64,000 bases of DNA, taken from assembly GCA_964036195.1 (NCBI GenBank), contig OZ038459.1, positions 17,729,206-17,793,205 of the forward strand, read 5' to 3'. Below are positions 1 through 11,705 of the stretch, piece after piece. Position 1 is the stretch's first letter; each line of letters starts with the position of its first letter. The position numbers and the translations under genes were made by a program. The DNA comes from Sphaerolaimus hirsutus (lineage: Eukaryota > Nematoda > Chromadorea > Monhysterida > Sphaerolaimidae). Below the pieces are notes generated by a model. It had not been told where the DNA came from. It did not search any database and saw only the letters and a program-made list of their open reading frames with translations.

Positions 1-566
1 ATCGCCAGAATTTGGGCAGTAAACGGTAAGCAGCAACTGTAACTTGACAGAACTTCGGCTAATCTCCCGCATTTTCTCGATGTACGCGAATAAAAACTCA
101 TAGAATGAAGGGATGATGCCTTAGCGTAAAGCCGCTTATTAAAATCCGAAAATAAGCCACGCATGTTGATAAAAATGTATGCGAACTGACGGATTAATGT
201 AGACTGTTTTCAGGGGGGAAAACCAAATGAATATGGCCGATTTTAGCTATATACACAGATTTCACAGAAAAATTGCGGGAAATCCATTTTTTTAACAGTC
301 AGTATCAGAATCAGTCCAACCGAAGGTTTTGTTTTTGTGATAAGCGACATAATAAAAAACTTAAATTTTAAATAAAAGCATTCCACTAGAAAGTACCAAA
401 TAGGTAGGTAGTAGGTACATAGTTGTTTAAAAGGGTGCAAAAGTCACGCATCAGGTTCAACGAGTCTAAACTCATTCTGAACTGGAATAGTTTCTAAATT
501 TGGCGCCACTCAGTGTGCCAAAAAGCCGCTACACTCATTTATAGGGCACCAACAAACAGTAAAAAA
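1..566. other. AT-rich non-coding DNA
   Basis: No convincing gene, RNA or repeat end is visible. The only frame of note is a short minus-strand run of about 65 codons with no domain or splice context, which I treat as chance. Confidence 0.5.
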
Positions 567-1140
567 TACAGGGGTGGGCATTTTCAGTTACCGCTGGAAA
601 AACGCGATAGCTTGAGCTACGTTTGAGCTATCACAGTGAAATTTTAACACAATAGAGTAGACTCCATTAGACACCTATTCTGAAGTTTGCAATCCAAACG
701 ACCACATTTTGGGTGAGTTGTGGAACACACAGTTTTTAGTGTAATTTTGTGACATGACCCCCTTTATCTCGGGACTGCGGGACTGTTTGAGAAAAAAAAA
801 AAGAATTTTGTCGTAGCCCCAACCCCAAACCACAACATATTTACTCAAAGGGCATCAAAATCAGTCAATGTACGACAGAATGGGACGACACCAAAGACCG
901 GTGACCCCCCCCCCTCAAATGCCACCCTCGATTTATCCTATCGGTGACGCCAAGTCACAAAATTACACTAAAAACTGTGTGTTCCACAACTCACCCAAAA
1001 TGTGGTCGTTTGGATTGCAAACTTCAGAATAGGTGTCTAATGGAGTCTACTCTATTGTGTTAAAATTTCACTGTGATAGCTCAACCGTAGCTCAAGCTAT
1101 CGCGTTTTTCCAGCGGTAACTGAAAATGCCCACCCCTGTA
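567..1140. mobile_element. Non-autonomous DNA transposon with ~190-bp inverted repeats
   Basis: The first ~190 bases reappear as the reverse complement at the end. The termini read TACAGGGGTGGGCATTTTC and its complement. The ~190-bp centre has no transposase frame. TA flanks both ends, which fits Tc1/mariner-type insertion, but the CAGGGGTGGGCA end also resembles hAT termini and no 8-bp duplication is present, so the superfamily is open. Confidence 0.8.
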
Positions 1141-2782
1141 CAGTGAAACAAACAGTAAAATATGAAAAATGCTAGGATCTCCCACTGAGGATTACGCTAC
1201 ATCAGCTTCAAGCGGGGAACTAGGATATTGTCATGAAAGTATATAATAAAAAGTAGCGGATGCAAATTGCTATTGTAATTAGGTAGCTTTAAAAATAGGA
1301 GCGTGACTAGAAAATGAATACGATACCAGAGTCAAAAGAACAAAAACATTGCTGCTACAGAAAGAGCATTTGTTGCGGCCTTGGTAAGAATATTTGCATT
1401 GCAACGCAGAAACAAAAACATCGTTATAACCGGCAATTTTGCCCATTCAAAGTATCAGGAAACACATGAATAGCCATACAGCTAAAACAGTGCAATGTGC
1501 ACCATACTCATACAATATTTAAGCTTGGGTCCTTTATTTAGCGTGAAACTGGCAAAAGTGCATGCAAATGTTTCTGCCAGTTTCCGAGTGATACAAAATT
1601 TACAGTTCGCTGCATACGCATTTTTCACCTTGCCACTTAAGCGATTTGAAAATCTGAATTCGATACTGTTTAGGATTCAATATTTTCCGTTTAACATTTC
1701 GATAAAAAAATCCTGCATGAGATAGTGCCATTGCCGGTCCAGTTTTTCTACGTGCCAATCTATTCAGTGCAATGCAAGATATTTGTGAAGCATTTGAGTC
1801 ACAAACCTGTTTATGCTATGCATAATGCATGTTGCAGTGCAGCATATTTACCAGGGGCCACATGGAACGTATGGCGGTCGGAACGAAAGTCGGACACTTA
1901 TAGAGCAGTTACAATGCGGACAAAGACTTTACAGGGTCACACCACATTCTACAAAATCACGCAATCTGACATCACGAAAATCACATCAAGACACGCTCCA
2001 AAAACTTCGACAAACAAACTTTCTCTAACATAGTGCATCAGAAATATAAATAGGTTTTCACATTGAACCAGGAAGAGAAATGCGCGCGATTTCTGTGCAC
2101 CTTGACGGATCACCGACTTGGGGCCTGTCTGCGCGGCGGCAAACGGTTCCCTAGGCATGTAAACCCGCTCGGCATGTAGACCCGTTGCTGGGGTCTTCAA
2201 TGGGGGGCTACTCCTAAATTTTCCAGCTACGTGTGTATTCCGAAGCAATTGTTTGGGCTTCTTCCCCTGAGCCCCCCTTCAAATCTTCAGCTATCTAACT
2301 ATTTACGTGGAGACATTTTTCTCAATTTATTTTCGATTTTTAACAAATTTTCACTCAAAATGGTTAATTGTTGTCAATTTTCACCCTGAAATCGCTATTT
2401 TGGGATATTCACAGGGCTATATACCTGTTTTTTACTACATTTTACCTACATGACGAGCGGGTTTACATGTCTGCAGGCGCAGGGCCGCGGCGAACCAATC
2501 CGATACACCCTATAGTTATTCCCGTGATTTGTGGTTGCCACACGTACACATACATAGGTATAGGTATATTTACATATGCTTTGTTGAGCAGGGTGGTTAG
2601 AGTAAGTATGATATGGTAAATATAAATATTGGAAAAGCGGCGCCCCGTGCGTGCTGCGTCTTACTTCTATAGCAGCTTTGAGCTGCGATAAATATACCTA
2701 TGTATGTAAATAGACATGCATGTTCCTTCATTCGATTAGCAACACTCACAAACTCAAACTTATTTTATATAACGACTTCAAC
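1141..2782. other. Unassigned non-coding DNA
   Basis: Frames of 60-100 codons exist on both strands near 1.5-2.6 kb but share no recognisable domain. Around 2.28-2.44 kb the text resembles the interior of the CAGGGGTA family (phrases such as TTTTCACTCAAAATGG and AAATCGCTATTTT), so part is probably degraded transposon. A GC-rich patch at 2.1-2.25 kb has CGGGTTTACATG-like pieces that recur inverted near 2.46 kb. Confidence 0.4.
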
Positions 2783-3274
2783 TAGCGTTCAAACGGGCTC
2801 CCGATCCCGAACCACGATAATTTTCGGAATTTTCTGGGCCTAGGTACAATCCCGAAACATAAATCCCGATCCCGATCCCAAAATTTTTCAAATCCCAATG
2901 CAGATGACGGAAAAAATTTGCTAAATTCAGGACACAAAATTTCCCACCTTCACGAGTGTCGCACATGCGGATAAAAAGTTTAAATATGACAATTTTGCAC
3001 TGAGAAATTGAAGTGGAAACCTAAAGTGTGCATTTTATGCAAGATCTCTGGCACCCAAGTGTGTTTTTAGATTTTTTCGTGAGATATTAGAGAAAACCAT
3101 GAATGCCAGATTTTTTGGCAAAAAATCCTGATATAGAGATCCTTATCCCGATCCTGAAAAAATGTCAATCCGACCCCGATGCCGAGACCCAATCCCGATC
3201 CCGAGACCACAAATCGATCCCAAAATCTCAAAAAACAACCCCGATCCCGAAAATTGAATCCCATTTGAACGCTT
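2783..3274. mobile_element. hAT-like MITE, TAGGGTTCAAACGGG family, copy 1
   Basis: The ends are TAGCGTTCAAACGGG and CCCATTTGAACGCTT. Subterminal regions are built from many CCGATCCCGA-type units. The flanks ACTTCAAC and GATTCAAC agree at 6 of 8 positions, fitting an eroded 8-bp target-site duplication. There is no transposase frame. Cleaner copies lie at 10485-10833 and 38240-38387. Confidence 0.75.
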
Positions 3275-3615
3275 GATTCAACCATTTTTCAATGTCGACA
3301 AAACAATATCAAAAGTTCTCAACTCTTTGATGAAAAAATTTTGGAATCTCAATACCGCACACAACTTATCATCCCAATACCAACCCTAGTAGCTAAATAC
3401 ACACAATACATGAATGAATAGTAATCAGCAAATAGGCATTAAGCCGGGGCGCCTAGCCGATCACGCAACACTCGCGCCGCACGGCAGGAAATGCCAGCGC
3501 CCTGTGGCCAGGCGCCAAATTTTAATGGAACGTAAGGCGCCCGACGTGCGCCTTAAGCACACGAAATTGAGCGTGTTGAGCACATAATTTCATGCGCTTA
3601 CTCGCGTGTCGGGCT
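3275..3615. other. Unassigned, GC-richer from 3.43 kb
   Basis: A GCGCC-rich stretch from 3.43 kb may belong to a larger element surrounding the next copy. I see no gene. Confidence 0.4.
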
Positions 3616-3866
3616 TAGTGATGTAGAGGCACCGGTTCCCTGGTGCTGGGCACCGTAGCGGTGCGGTGCCCTTGCAATTTTATAAGGGGTGCCCTGCCAG
3701 GCTGCCGGTGCCGGTGCATATTTTGGGGGAACGGCACCGGTGCCAGTGCGTTTCGGTGCCCTTTTTTGCCGGTGCCCAAGGTGCCAGGTGCCCTTTCTAA
3801 GGACTGGCAGAGGTGCGGGTGCGGGTGCGGTGTCATAAATATTTCTAGGTGTCTTTTACATCACTA
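3616..3866. mobile_element. TAGTGATG MITE, GGCACC variant
   Basis: It begins TAGTGATGTAGAGGCACC and ends GGTGTCTTTTACATCACTA, and between them it is packed with GGTGCC/GGCACC in both orientations. This is the GGCACC counterpart of the GGCGCC family found elsewhere in the window. No clean target-site duplication is seen. Frames through it are repeat translations, not proteins. Confidence 0.7.
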
Positions 3867-4366
3867 CGGGCGCCTTGCGCGCGCCTTACCTTCCAATTGG
3901 ATTTGGGACCGATCCCCAACGGTGATACACGGGATAGACAGAGCATGCGATCCTTCCATATAGCGTGCTAACGCCTCTGCGCATTTGCACTGATATTGAT
4001 GCGCATGCAAAAAATGCCTCAGAGCAAAAACCCATTTCGAATTTACAAAGGAAAAATCGCGTTTGGAGATTTTTGTAGCTTTTTGCATCGGGGTGCTATT
4101 AACATTGAGGCGCGGTATACTTCGCTGACCCGCACGCTATGCATTTTTCTGAAGGTAAGATTCCATCATGACGTCATAGTTGATTGAATCAAATCATCTA
4201 AAAAGGAAGGAAAAAGGATCAGTGAAGAACGTCCGTCGCTCGTACGCTCATTAAAACAACAGTTTTTAGCCGTTTAAATATTTCCCGTTGGAACCCACCT
4301 GCTAATCCAGCTGCCAAGCGTAAAACCCACGTAAAATAAAATAGAATGCGTCTGAGAAGGGGAATA
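3867..4366. other. Unassigned non-coding DNA
   Basis: No supported gene. Short frames on both strands are mutual shadows over a GC-richer patch. Confidence 0.4.
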
Positions 4367-5317
4367 TACACTAGCGGTCAGAATAGTTGAGACTCTCCAC
4401 CGTTGTCTCATAAGGGAATTTTGTTCAGGTGAGGTCCGACTGTGTTCGCGTGCACGTCACTCCTCAACCGCTGAGTGAAAATTGTTAATGTAATTTTATG
4501 TCGGGGCTAATGTGAAAATCGATGGCATCTTTCTACGACTCCCCCGTCCTAAGATATGGTGGGCCTGGAAAAAGGTAGATTTTTCTTTAAAAAAATTTTG
4601 GGTGTCACCCAGAAATAACAAAATTTGCACGTCAGTAACTCTTCATTTGTCAACCAATTTTTGTCAATTGACTTTCAAAATGATCACAAATGATTGGAGA
4701 GTTCATTTTTGAGGTCAAAGCAGTGATGTAGAATTGTGCATAGGTATATCGATTTGGGCCTGCAGTTATTGATACAGATGAAAGGCAGAAGTTTGAAGTG
4801 CTATAACTTTTGATTGGTAAGAGATATCGATCGGATTCTTCCGGTATTGTCTTCTCTCAATCAAGAGTATACAATAGCTTTTTTTCAGATAGATATCAGA
4901 ATTGTTTTTATTTTCCGAATTGAAAAACTGGGTCAAATCGGCATACAGAATTTATACATCACTAATCTGACGTCAAAAATGGAATCTTCAGGTTGTCCCG
5001 ACCATAGTAAAAGTTGAATGATCCAAATCGGCCCAGAAATGGCCAAGTTATTATGCTTCAAAATCAATCACCCTGACGGGCCAAATTTTTTAATTTTATT
5101 GACCACCTTTTCATATACCCCCCTTATCTAGTGACTGGGGGATTATTCAAGCAAACAAATTTTTTTAGTCATAGTCCTAACCTGAAAACCCAACATACTC
5201 GAACAGCATCAAAATTGGGCCGGGGATAAGTAACTGGGAAGCAACAAAAGTGTGGTGGACCCCCAGCCTCCCATTTCTCTATAGTGAAAAGTCTCAACTA
5301 TTCTGACCGCTAGTGTA
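4367..5317. mobile_element. Tc1/mariner-like non-autonomous element
   Basis: Perfect ~26-bp terminal inverted repeats begin TACACTAGCGGTCAGAATAG and end with the complement. TA at each end fits the Tc1/mariner TA duplication, and the TIR text is typical of that group. The ~950-bp body has no frame resembling a DD34E transposase, so it is a deletion derivative. Confidence 0.8.
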
Positions 5318-7244
5318 TTATGGCACTCGACACCACTTCAGTTCAGAGCGTTTCTGATGAAATACACCGATGCTTGCAGATCATTACGGGAATGCTGAAT
5401 GTGTATAAGAGGTTTCAGTTGGTGTATCATACATTTAATGTCGCTGAAAATGACAGAATCTATCATTAAAGTAGCAAATGGCGTCATACTTGACTGGTAA
5501 TTCTTGACTGCTGAGTCAATTTGTTTGCTGAAACGGGCAAAATTGTAAACAGATCGAAACGACGTAAATTTATATTACCCCCCCCCCATCCTGAATGGTG
5601 ACGACATGGCGCCGAGGCGCGTTTTTCACTTACACCCTTGCACTTTTAAAAAAGCGACTTTATGAAACAATCGGCTCAGAAAAAGCGATGGCCATCCCTA
5701 TTGGAGTTTCTCATAAGCTCTCACAAAAACGCCTAAAAGCGCACTTGTAACAAAGTGGCATAAAAAGTGGCATAAAAAAGTGACATAAAAAAGTGGCATA
5801 AAAAGTGGTTTCAGTTATATGTATTTCTCAGCAACAACAAGTGATTCTTTCACTTTTTCATTTCTTTGTTTTCGAATTTTGCAATTTATTCGGAATCGGG
5901 ATCCCGGGAGTGAACCCAAATATTGAGCACCTATTTCAAATATCAACTCCGTTGAAAAACTACATCCTAAATCATTACATGATAACGAAAGCGTACGAGC
6001 TGAGAAATTTGGTATCTGGATAAACCTGTTTAAAAATTTGAAACCCTCTCAAATTCTTAACCACCCATGCTGTGAAAGCATTTTGAACGAGATCAGTTTA
6101 CATAAATCTAGGTACAAACACACTATTCTACCTAATTGGGAAACCAATTACGTTTTCCCAATTAAGTATGCGGTGAAGCTAGAATAAACACACGCAATGA
6201 TACACAGATTTCAGCGGGATATCCATATAAATAGATACCTATTTTGGTAGGGTTGTCAAGAGTAACTTTTTTTAAATTTTCACTTAATAAAAAGCACTTT
6301 TTCAAAAATCCACTCAGCTTTTTTTAGAATTACTTGTTCAATATTCAAAGAATGCTATAACACTGCCAGTTTTGCGTCAGACAAAGTACATCCAATAGGC
6401 AACATTAATGTGGGAAAAAAACATGAAAGAAGCACTCAAATTATTATCACAGCTCAATCTGACGAGTATAACAAATTCTCATGACACCTCATATTTAAAA
6501 ACGTCAAAACTCTTTCACTAAATACAAAAAGCTGCACACGTAACGACACAATGTCAAGCGACAACTGACAGTTTGTTTTGAAACCATCAAAAGTGCATGC
6601 AGCTCACTGACAGACAATTTCAATTCACTGACAGAACTTGACAAATAACTACATAGGTAGCTTGCTGTACCCATGGGCATGGTCATGATGCAAAAAGTGT
6701 CAGAATTTGATGTGAGAATTGCTGCAGGGTACTGTACTCTGTTGAATGCATAGATAAAGAAAAGTCAAGTCATAATTGCAAGAATCCTAAAAAAAAGTTT
6801 GCAAATGCTTTTTCCTTATTTGGTGGGTGCGCTGTACACACAACGGAAATTTTGTTGAGCGAGGTTCGGTTTTTTAGTGTGGGGTCGTGTAGACTTTTGG
6901 AGACAGTTTTAAAAACAATTCTTAGACACTCAAATGCTCGAATGAAGTTCACCCCACAGAAACACGATATCGCGGCGCCCTACATTTACCTATATATTTA
7001 CGCTCCGTACTCAATTACACAAAGGCTTAGTTATTTATGTAAAATAGGTGCACACTGAATCTCGATATGATAGCCACACGGTATTTTCTACCGGGTTTGT
7101 TGACAAAAATATCTCACCTGACCACATCAGCCGATAATCGCCTCAACAAGTGGAACGCCGGCGCCAAGTGCGTCCTAATATTGGAAGTGTGTTCCAATGA
7201 CCTTCTATGCATAAACCAGCCGTGTTTTGGCGTGCGCACTGGGG
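5318..7244. other. Unassigned AT-rich DNA
   Basis: No gene seen. A local tandem of AAAAGTGGCATAAAAAGTGG units occurs at about 5.75-5.81 kb. Frames near 6.5-7.0 kb are under 70 codons with no domain. Confidence 0.4.
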
Positions 7245-7245
7245 G

Positions 7246-7398
7246 CAGTCCCAGACCCTGTAAAATGCCCTGTAAAATGTCAAAAGTCACGTAAAATGGC
7301 CTGCAAAATGGCAAACGTACGATTGCCATTTTGCAGGCCATTTTACTTGACTTTTGACACTTTGCGTGACATTTGACATTTTACAGGGTCTGGGATTG
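7246..7398. mobile_element. Palindromic MITE, CAGTCCCAGACCCTG family, copy 1
   Basis: It is almost a perfect hairpin: the left arm runs from CAGTCCCAGACCCTGTAAAA and the right arm ends with TTTTACAGGGTCTGGGATTG, with the fold centre at CAAACGTACG around 7315. Two more copies lie at 16305-16498 and 16987-17166. No coding capacity. Confidence 0.8.
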
Positions 7399-7719
7399 GC
7401 ACCTGGAGTCTGATTGTGACTTTGGAACTGCCCCGGGCCACCGTGCAATAGGAAAGCGGCGGTGAAGTCGTTGTTGGTGCCGGAGCTGGTGCCGGGCTTG
7501 GTGCCGGTGGCCGCTCGCTGCGAGCACCTTGGGCACTGTCGCTGGGGAGTGTGCGCCGGGGGGACATCTGGAAGGGGGGATATGAGGGATTTTGAACACT
7601 GATCACGACTGGCAGCGTCAGTAATGGCGGCCCACACTGTCTTCTAATGCACTAAACGTAATATTTATTGAGGTATTTTTTTACATTGTCGCATGTGCAT
7701 TCCGAGATCGCTCTGCGAC
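7399..7719. other. GC-rich proline-coding island, gene status unclear
   Basis: Bases about 7420-7620 are GC-rich and keep minus-strand frames open with a Pro/Ala/Ser-rich translation (repeats of Ala-Pro). No splice-bounded exon or domain can be defined. It may be an exon of a low-complexity protein or simply GC-biased DNA. Confidence 0.25.
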
Positions 7720-8867
7720 TAACGATGGCAAAAAAAGATTCGAAAATTCGAAAACATTTTCGAATTTTCGAATTTTTTTGGAATTTTCGAATTTTTATTT
7801 CACCCCTAGAAAAAACACTTAAAAATCGATTTATTTTTTAAAAAATTCGAAAATTCAAAAATTCAAAAATTCGAAAATAGTTTTCGAATTTTTCAGGGAA
7901 TTCAATGCAAAAATACACTCTTAAGTTCAACGTGTGAAATAAATCGACAATCGATACGCGGCGCGTATGAAAAAGGGAAAAGTTAAGCGGCGTTTACACT
8001 TTCACGTGTGCTGACAAAAATTTTCTGGCTTCCATGTCATGAAAATTGAATATTTGTTGTGTCTGACATGTGTTTTTTGGAAGACATTCAGCCCCAGGGA
8101 AAATGAAGCCGCATTGTGCCTCACACACTAGTTTTCACCATGACTTCAGTGAAAACTTGTCATGTAAAAGCGCCATGGCGCTAGCGCCTGGCGCTACTGC
8201 CAAAGCAAAAAGCGCCATGGCGCTTCTGGCACTTTGCTCTGGCGCCATTGGCGATTGGCGCTAGGGGTCAAAAACGCGCCATAGCGCTTGGCGCCAAAGT
8301 TCCGGCGCTTTTCACACCACGAGTGAAAACTGACAATTTTTTAAATGTAAATTAATCATCACAGTGGGATGATTCAATTTAATTTCAACTAATGAAAGTT
8401 TAAATTAAAAAATTTGAAAACAAAAACACATTTAGCATACAATAGCATACAGTAACCTAAATGTCGCCATGACGTCATTTCAGTTTTCACCCATGTCACC
8501 ATGAAAACTAGTGTGTGTAGAGCCAATGTGCAAACACGCAATGCAGCACACTGGTCCCCATAACTCCTTCCTTCCACCATTTTTAATGCCTAATTATGGT
8601 GAAAATAAGGTTAAAAAAATTATCAAAACATTAAAACAGTCCAAATTCTGTGTTTTAAGCTTCAGATTCAATATTCTTCAAAAAAAATTCGAAAATTATT
8701 TTAAAAAATTCGAAAAATAGCCAAAAAAAATTGAAAATTGCCAAAAAAGATTCGAAAATTCGAAATTCGAAAATTATTTTGGAGAAAAATTCGAAAATTC
8801 GAAAATTCATTTCAGAAAAAACACTTAAAAATTTAAATACTTTTTTCCCGACTGTTTGCCATCGTTA
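7720..8867. mobile_element. hAT-like element TAACGATGGCAAAAA, with nested insertions
   Basis: The ends TAACGATGGCAAAAA and TTTGCCATCGTTA are flanked by exact 8-bp copies of TCTGCGAC (7712-7719 and 8868-8875), the hAT signature. The subterminal parts are ATTCGAAAATTCGAAAA repeats. The middle holds a second inverted-repeat element (8122-8520), itself containing a GGCGCC block. Plus-strand frames at 8.5-8.96 kb are repeat translations. The related element at 12107-12937 has ends CAATGATGG. Confidence 0.8.
8122..8520. mobile_element. Inverted-repeat element with CACACACTAG ends, nested
   Basis: The left arm (CACACACTAGTTTTCACCAT) is mirrored at the right (ATGAAAACTAGTGTGTGT). It sits inside the hAT-like element at 7720-8867. 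Between its arms at about 8168-8320 is a GGCGCC/GCGCCATGGCGC-rich block, apparently a third-level insertion of the TAGTGATGGAA family that has lost clear ends. Confidence 0.65.
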
Positions 8868-8875
8868 TCTGCGAC

Positions 8876-9582
8876 ACGTGAAGCCGAAATCTGAATTGAC
8901 ACACGTGTGTCAACCGGCGTGTGGGCCGCCAATAGTTCGCTATCAAAGGACAAGAAAATAATTTCAAAAAATCGCGAGTTGGCAGTGAGCCAACATCAGA
9001 AAAATTCACGCTTCGTTCACAATCACATCCAACCTGAAATGGCTTGATTTCTTGCAGCGGTACGATTGGGCGATCGGCTGAGTACGCGCGAGATCAATCT
9101 GTGGCTTAGAAAGCTGCTCCGTCGACGCGGAGTAACTCCTGTATACGTTATTTGTTGGATAAGTGCCAATTTGCTGTTTATTTGCTTATTTCAAACTTTT
9201 TTTGAGCTTCTACTTATGAGACCTAGCTCAGTGTGCTAGTCTAGAAACATGGGTCGAAACTAGCACTGATTTTTGGAGTTATGTGATTGCAGAAGTTTTT
9301 GAGGGGCTGTTATTGAAGGGGGTTATTCGAGGGGAGGATTTATTTCTCGCCAGATGTTTTTGAGAGGGTGTTATTTAAGGGGGACTTTTTCGAAGGGAGG
9401 AGTTATTTTTTATCAGAAGTTTTTGACGAGTTATTCAGAGTGGGGGGACTTACTCGTGGGGGTATCACGGTGGACTTATTCTAGGATATACAGTAATAAA
9501 AATTCTGTTTTACATAAATAAAAGCACCACAATTAAGACAAAAACTTCTCATAATTTCGGAAGAGGAAACGAAAAATCAAGA
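8876..9582. other. Unassigned, with a decayed CTCGAAATACCCCC element
   Basis: Between about 9.3 and 9.49 kb the sequence reads like the G-rich strand of the TACCGTATTTCCTCGAAATA family (GGGGTTATTCGAGGGG). Its ends are too worn to place. No gene seen. Confidence 0.4.
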
Positions 9583-10015
9583 TACCATATTTCCTCGAAT
9601 TACCCCCCCCCCCCCTTGAATTAACCCCCCCCCCTCGAAATACCCCCAGGTGTTTTCGAGCTGAGGAAAAAATACCCCCCCCCCCTCGAAATACCCCCCG
9701 TTTGGAATGATATACATCATGTATGCAATGTACATGATGTATTTATTGATGCCAATTTGCATCGCAGATACACATATACGTTAATATGTGTTCAGATGTA
9801 CGTCTAAATACCCGATATGTCCCTATATATCCTATTTACCCACGTTTATTACAGGTTTTGGGTATGAAAAAGCGTACTGTTTACTATGAATTTTCTGAAA
9901 ATTTCTGCTGAAAACATAAACCCCCTCGAATAAGCCCCCCCCCCTCGAAATACCCCCTCAAAATTTCCACTCTGAAAAAATAAACCCCCTGGGGGTATTT
10001 CGAGGAAATAGAGTA
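9583..10015. mobile_element. TACCGTATTTCCTCGAAATA MITE, copy 1
   Basis: The ends are TACCATATTTCCTCGAATTA and TATTTCGAGGAAATAGAGTA, with runs of C beside CTCGAA on the left and CCCCTGGGGGTATTTCG on the right. About a dozen copies occur in this window, all with TA at the outer edge, which fits TA target choice (Tc1/mariner-like). No coding capacity. Confidence 0.75.
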
Positions 10016-10336
10016 GGTAGTTAACTAACCATATTTACGAAACATGAAATATTAAACTGACCCGTAACAGCGCTGTCCAAATTTTCCTGACTCTGAAACA
10101 GCCAAAAGTCCTTCTGCTGTGCGACAAACATTTTGGATTATCAATTCTCAATTTAAAAAATACTTCACATTCTTGATATATAAAATAGTATTTAGAATCC
10201 AAATAATAAAAATTACAGCCGCGTCTGAAAATTGAATCGTACGCGTAGAAAACGTAAATGCAAAGAGAAAAACATCGACAAAAAGGTCAACTCAAAACCA
10301 AACTCTATATTTTGTAAAACTGCTCGAGTAAACAAA

Positions 10337-11120
10337 ATGGCGGAAGCCCAGAGCAGACAGGCGGATGCGGTAAATTTGATTAGCGCAATGGCCCCCCGGG
10401 AAAGGGGAAGGATATACCCGTAAATAGAGCGAGCCTGAAATGTTGCCGCGCTTGTGTGGCTTGTGTAAGATAGCGGACACAAACTAGGATTCAAACGGGA
10501 CCGCGGTCCCGGTACATGGTTCGGCAAAACGTCGGGACTGGGTCAGTCCCGGTCCCGGGACCGGAATTTTTCAGTCGTACTGACAAGACATGAAAAATAT
10601 TATAAGAAAAAGCTAATACGTTGAGAGTGATGTTCCACACACTGGAAACACTATGTGGAAACACATTGGCTGGATATTTTATACCACACTAACATATCAC
10701 AGCTTATTTTTACATGGCCCCGGTACATGGTTCGGCAAATTTCCGGGACTGAGGTGGTCCCGGTTCCGACAATTGAAAAAAGCCAGTCCCGGTCCCGGTT
10801 CCGGTCCGAAAAACTGATCCCGTTTAAACCCTAACACAAACTGATGCCGTTGGCCCCACGCACCATATTTCTAGTTGACCACCGAAATTTCAACGGCTGA
10901 TAAGTTTCTTTTTAACACATTTGAGTTGACAAGAGTGGGTAATTTGTCAGCTACTGTTGAAGGCGATGTGGTGAACTCAATTGTGTTCAAAACAGAGTTA
11001 CCAGCTTTGGAAATTCCGTGTGTCACTACATATTTTGAGTTGGTAACATTAAAAGATTCTTTGCACGTTGACAGGGTGTATTGGTATCGAACACCATGGG
11101 CCACCCCCGCGCCACGATAA
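10337..11120 (+). CDS. Possible two-exon gene, function unknown (weak)
   Basis: I do not recognise this. Exon 1 could be 10337-10369: ATG in a good context (aaaATGG), 11 codons, then donor GCG|gtaaat. Exon 2 could be 10875-11120, starting right after a tttctag acceptor in matching phase 0 and open to a TAA, giving about 93 residues in total. The exon 2 translation is not low-complexity and has mixed hydrophobic and charged residues, but matches no family I know. The proposed intron (10370-10874) contains an hAT-like MITE at 10485-10833 with a clean duplication. Against the model: exon 1 is very short, its reading frame stays open past the donor, and the neighbourhood is transposon-rich. Confidence 0.25.
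10485..10833. mobile_element. hAT-like MITE, TAGGGTTCAAACGGG family, copy 2
   Basis: Ends TAGGATTCAAACGGGA and TCCCGTTTAAACCCTA are bounded by exact 8-bp copies of ACACAAAC (10477-10484, 10834-10841). The interior carries CGGTCCCGG and GGTACATGGTTCGGCAAA motifs twice. No transposase frame. Confidence 0.85.
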
Positions 11121-11413
11121 TGTCGGTAAAATAAAAGGAATTCAGTTTTACAGGGTGCGAGACAACATGCCCACACACAAGCGAAAAGGCTTACCGGCAA
11201 ATGAGCGTTAGTGTTATCGTCACAACACGCCTCAAATATACCTCGTGGCCCGCGGACGTCAAGCTTTACTATATTTTTCAGAGGGAAACATTCCATCACA
11301 AAATATGGGTAGTTTCAGAAAGAAAAAAAGAGTTTCGATGTTTGAGATTCTAACAGTCAGGCCATTTCACGTTTTGAATATTATAATCTTACATGCGTAT
11401 AAAGTCTCGAGTG
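11121..11413. other. Unassigned
   Basis: No supported feature. The minus-strand frame at 10871-11299 has no domain and overlaps the candidate plus-strand exon. Confidence 0.35.
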
Positions 11414-11635
11414 TAGTGATGGAATGGCGCCATGGCGCTGGCGCACTTGAATGGCGCCAAAGGACGCCAGCGCCATGGCGCCAATGGCGCTTGACGCCCT
11501 TTTCTCTGGCGCCATCTGGCACTATTATTTCAAATGGCGCCATGGCGCCCTTGGCGCTTGGCGCCATTTTCGCTGGCGCCAATTTGGCGCCCGGCGCCAT
11601 CGTTTTGTATGGCGCCAGAAATGGCGCCAAAACTC
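11414..11635. mobile_element. TAGTGATGGAA / GGCGCC MITE, one-ended copy
   Basis: It starts TAGTGATGGAATGGCGCCATGG and is saturated with GGCGCC and GGCGCCATGGCGCC palindromes. The matching TTCCATCACTA end is missing, so the copy is truncated on the right. The long frames on both strands are translations of the repeat (Trp-Arg-His-Gly-Ala pattern). Confidence 0.7.
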
Positions 11636-11705
11636 AATGAATAAACGTGACCAAAAGGACATTTTTGGACATCTTATCGTAGACCGTTACACAAAGCAGT
11701 CAATG

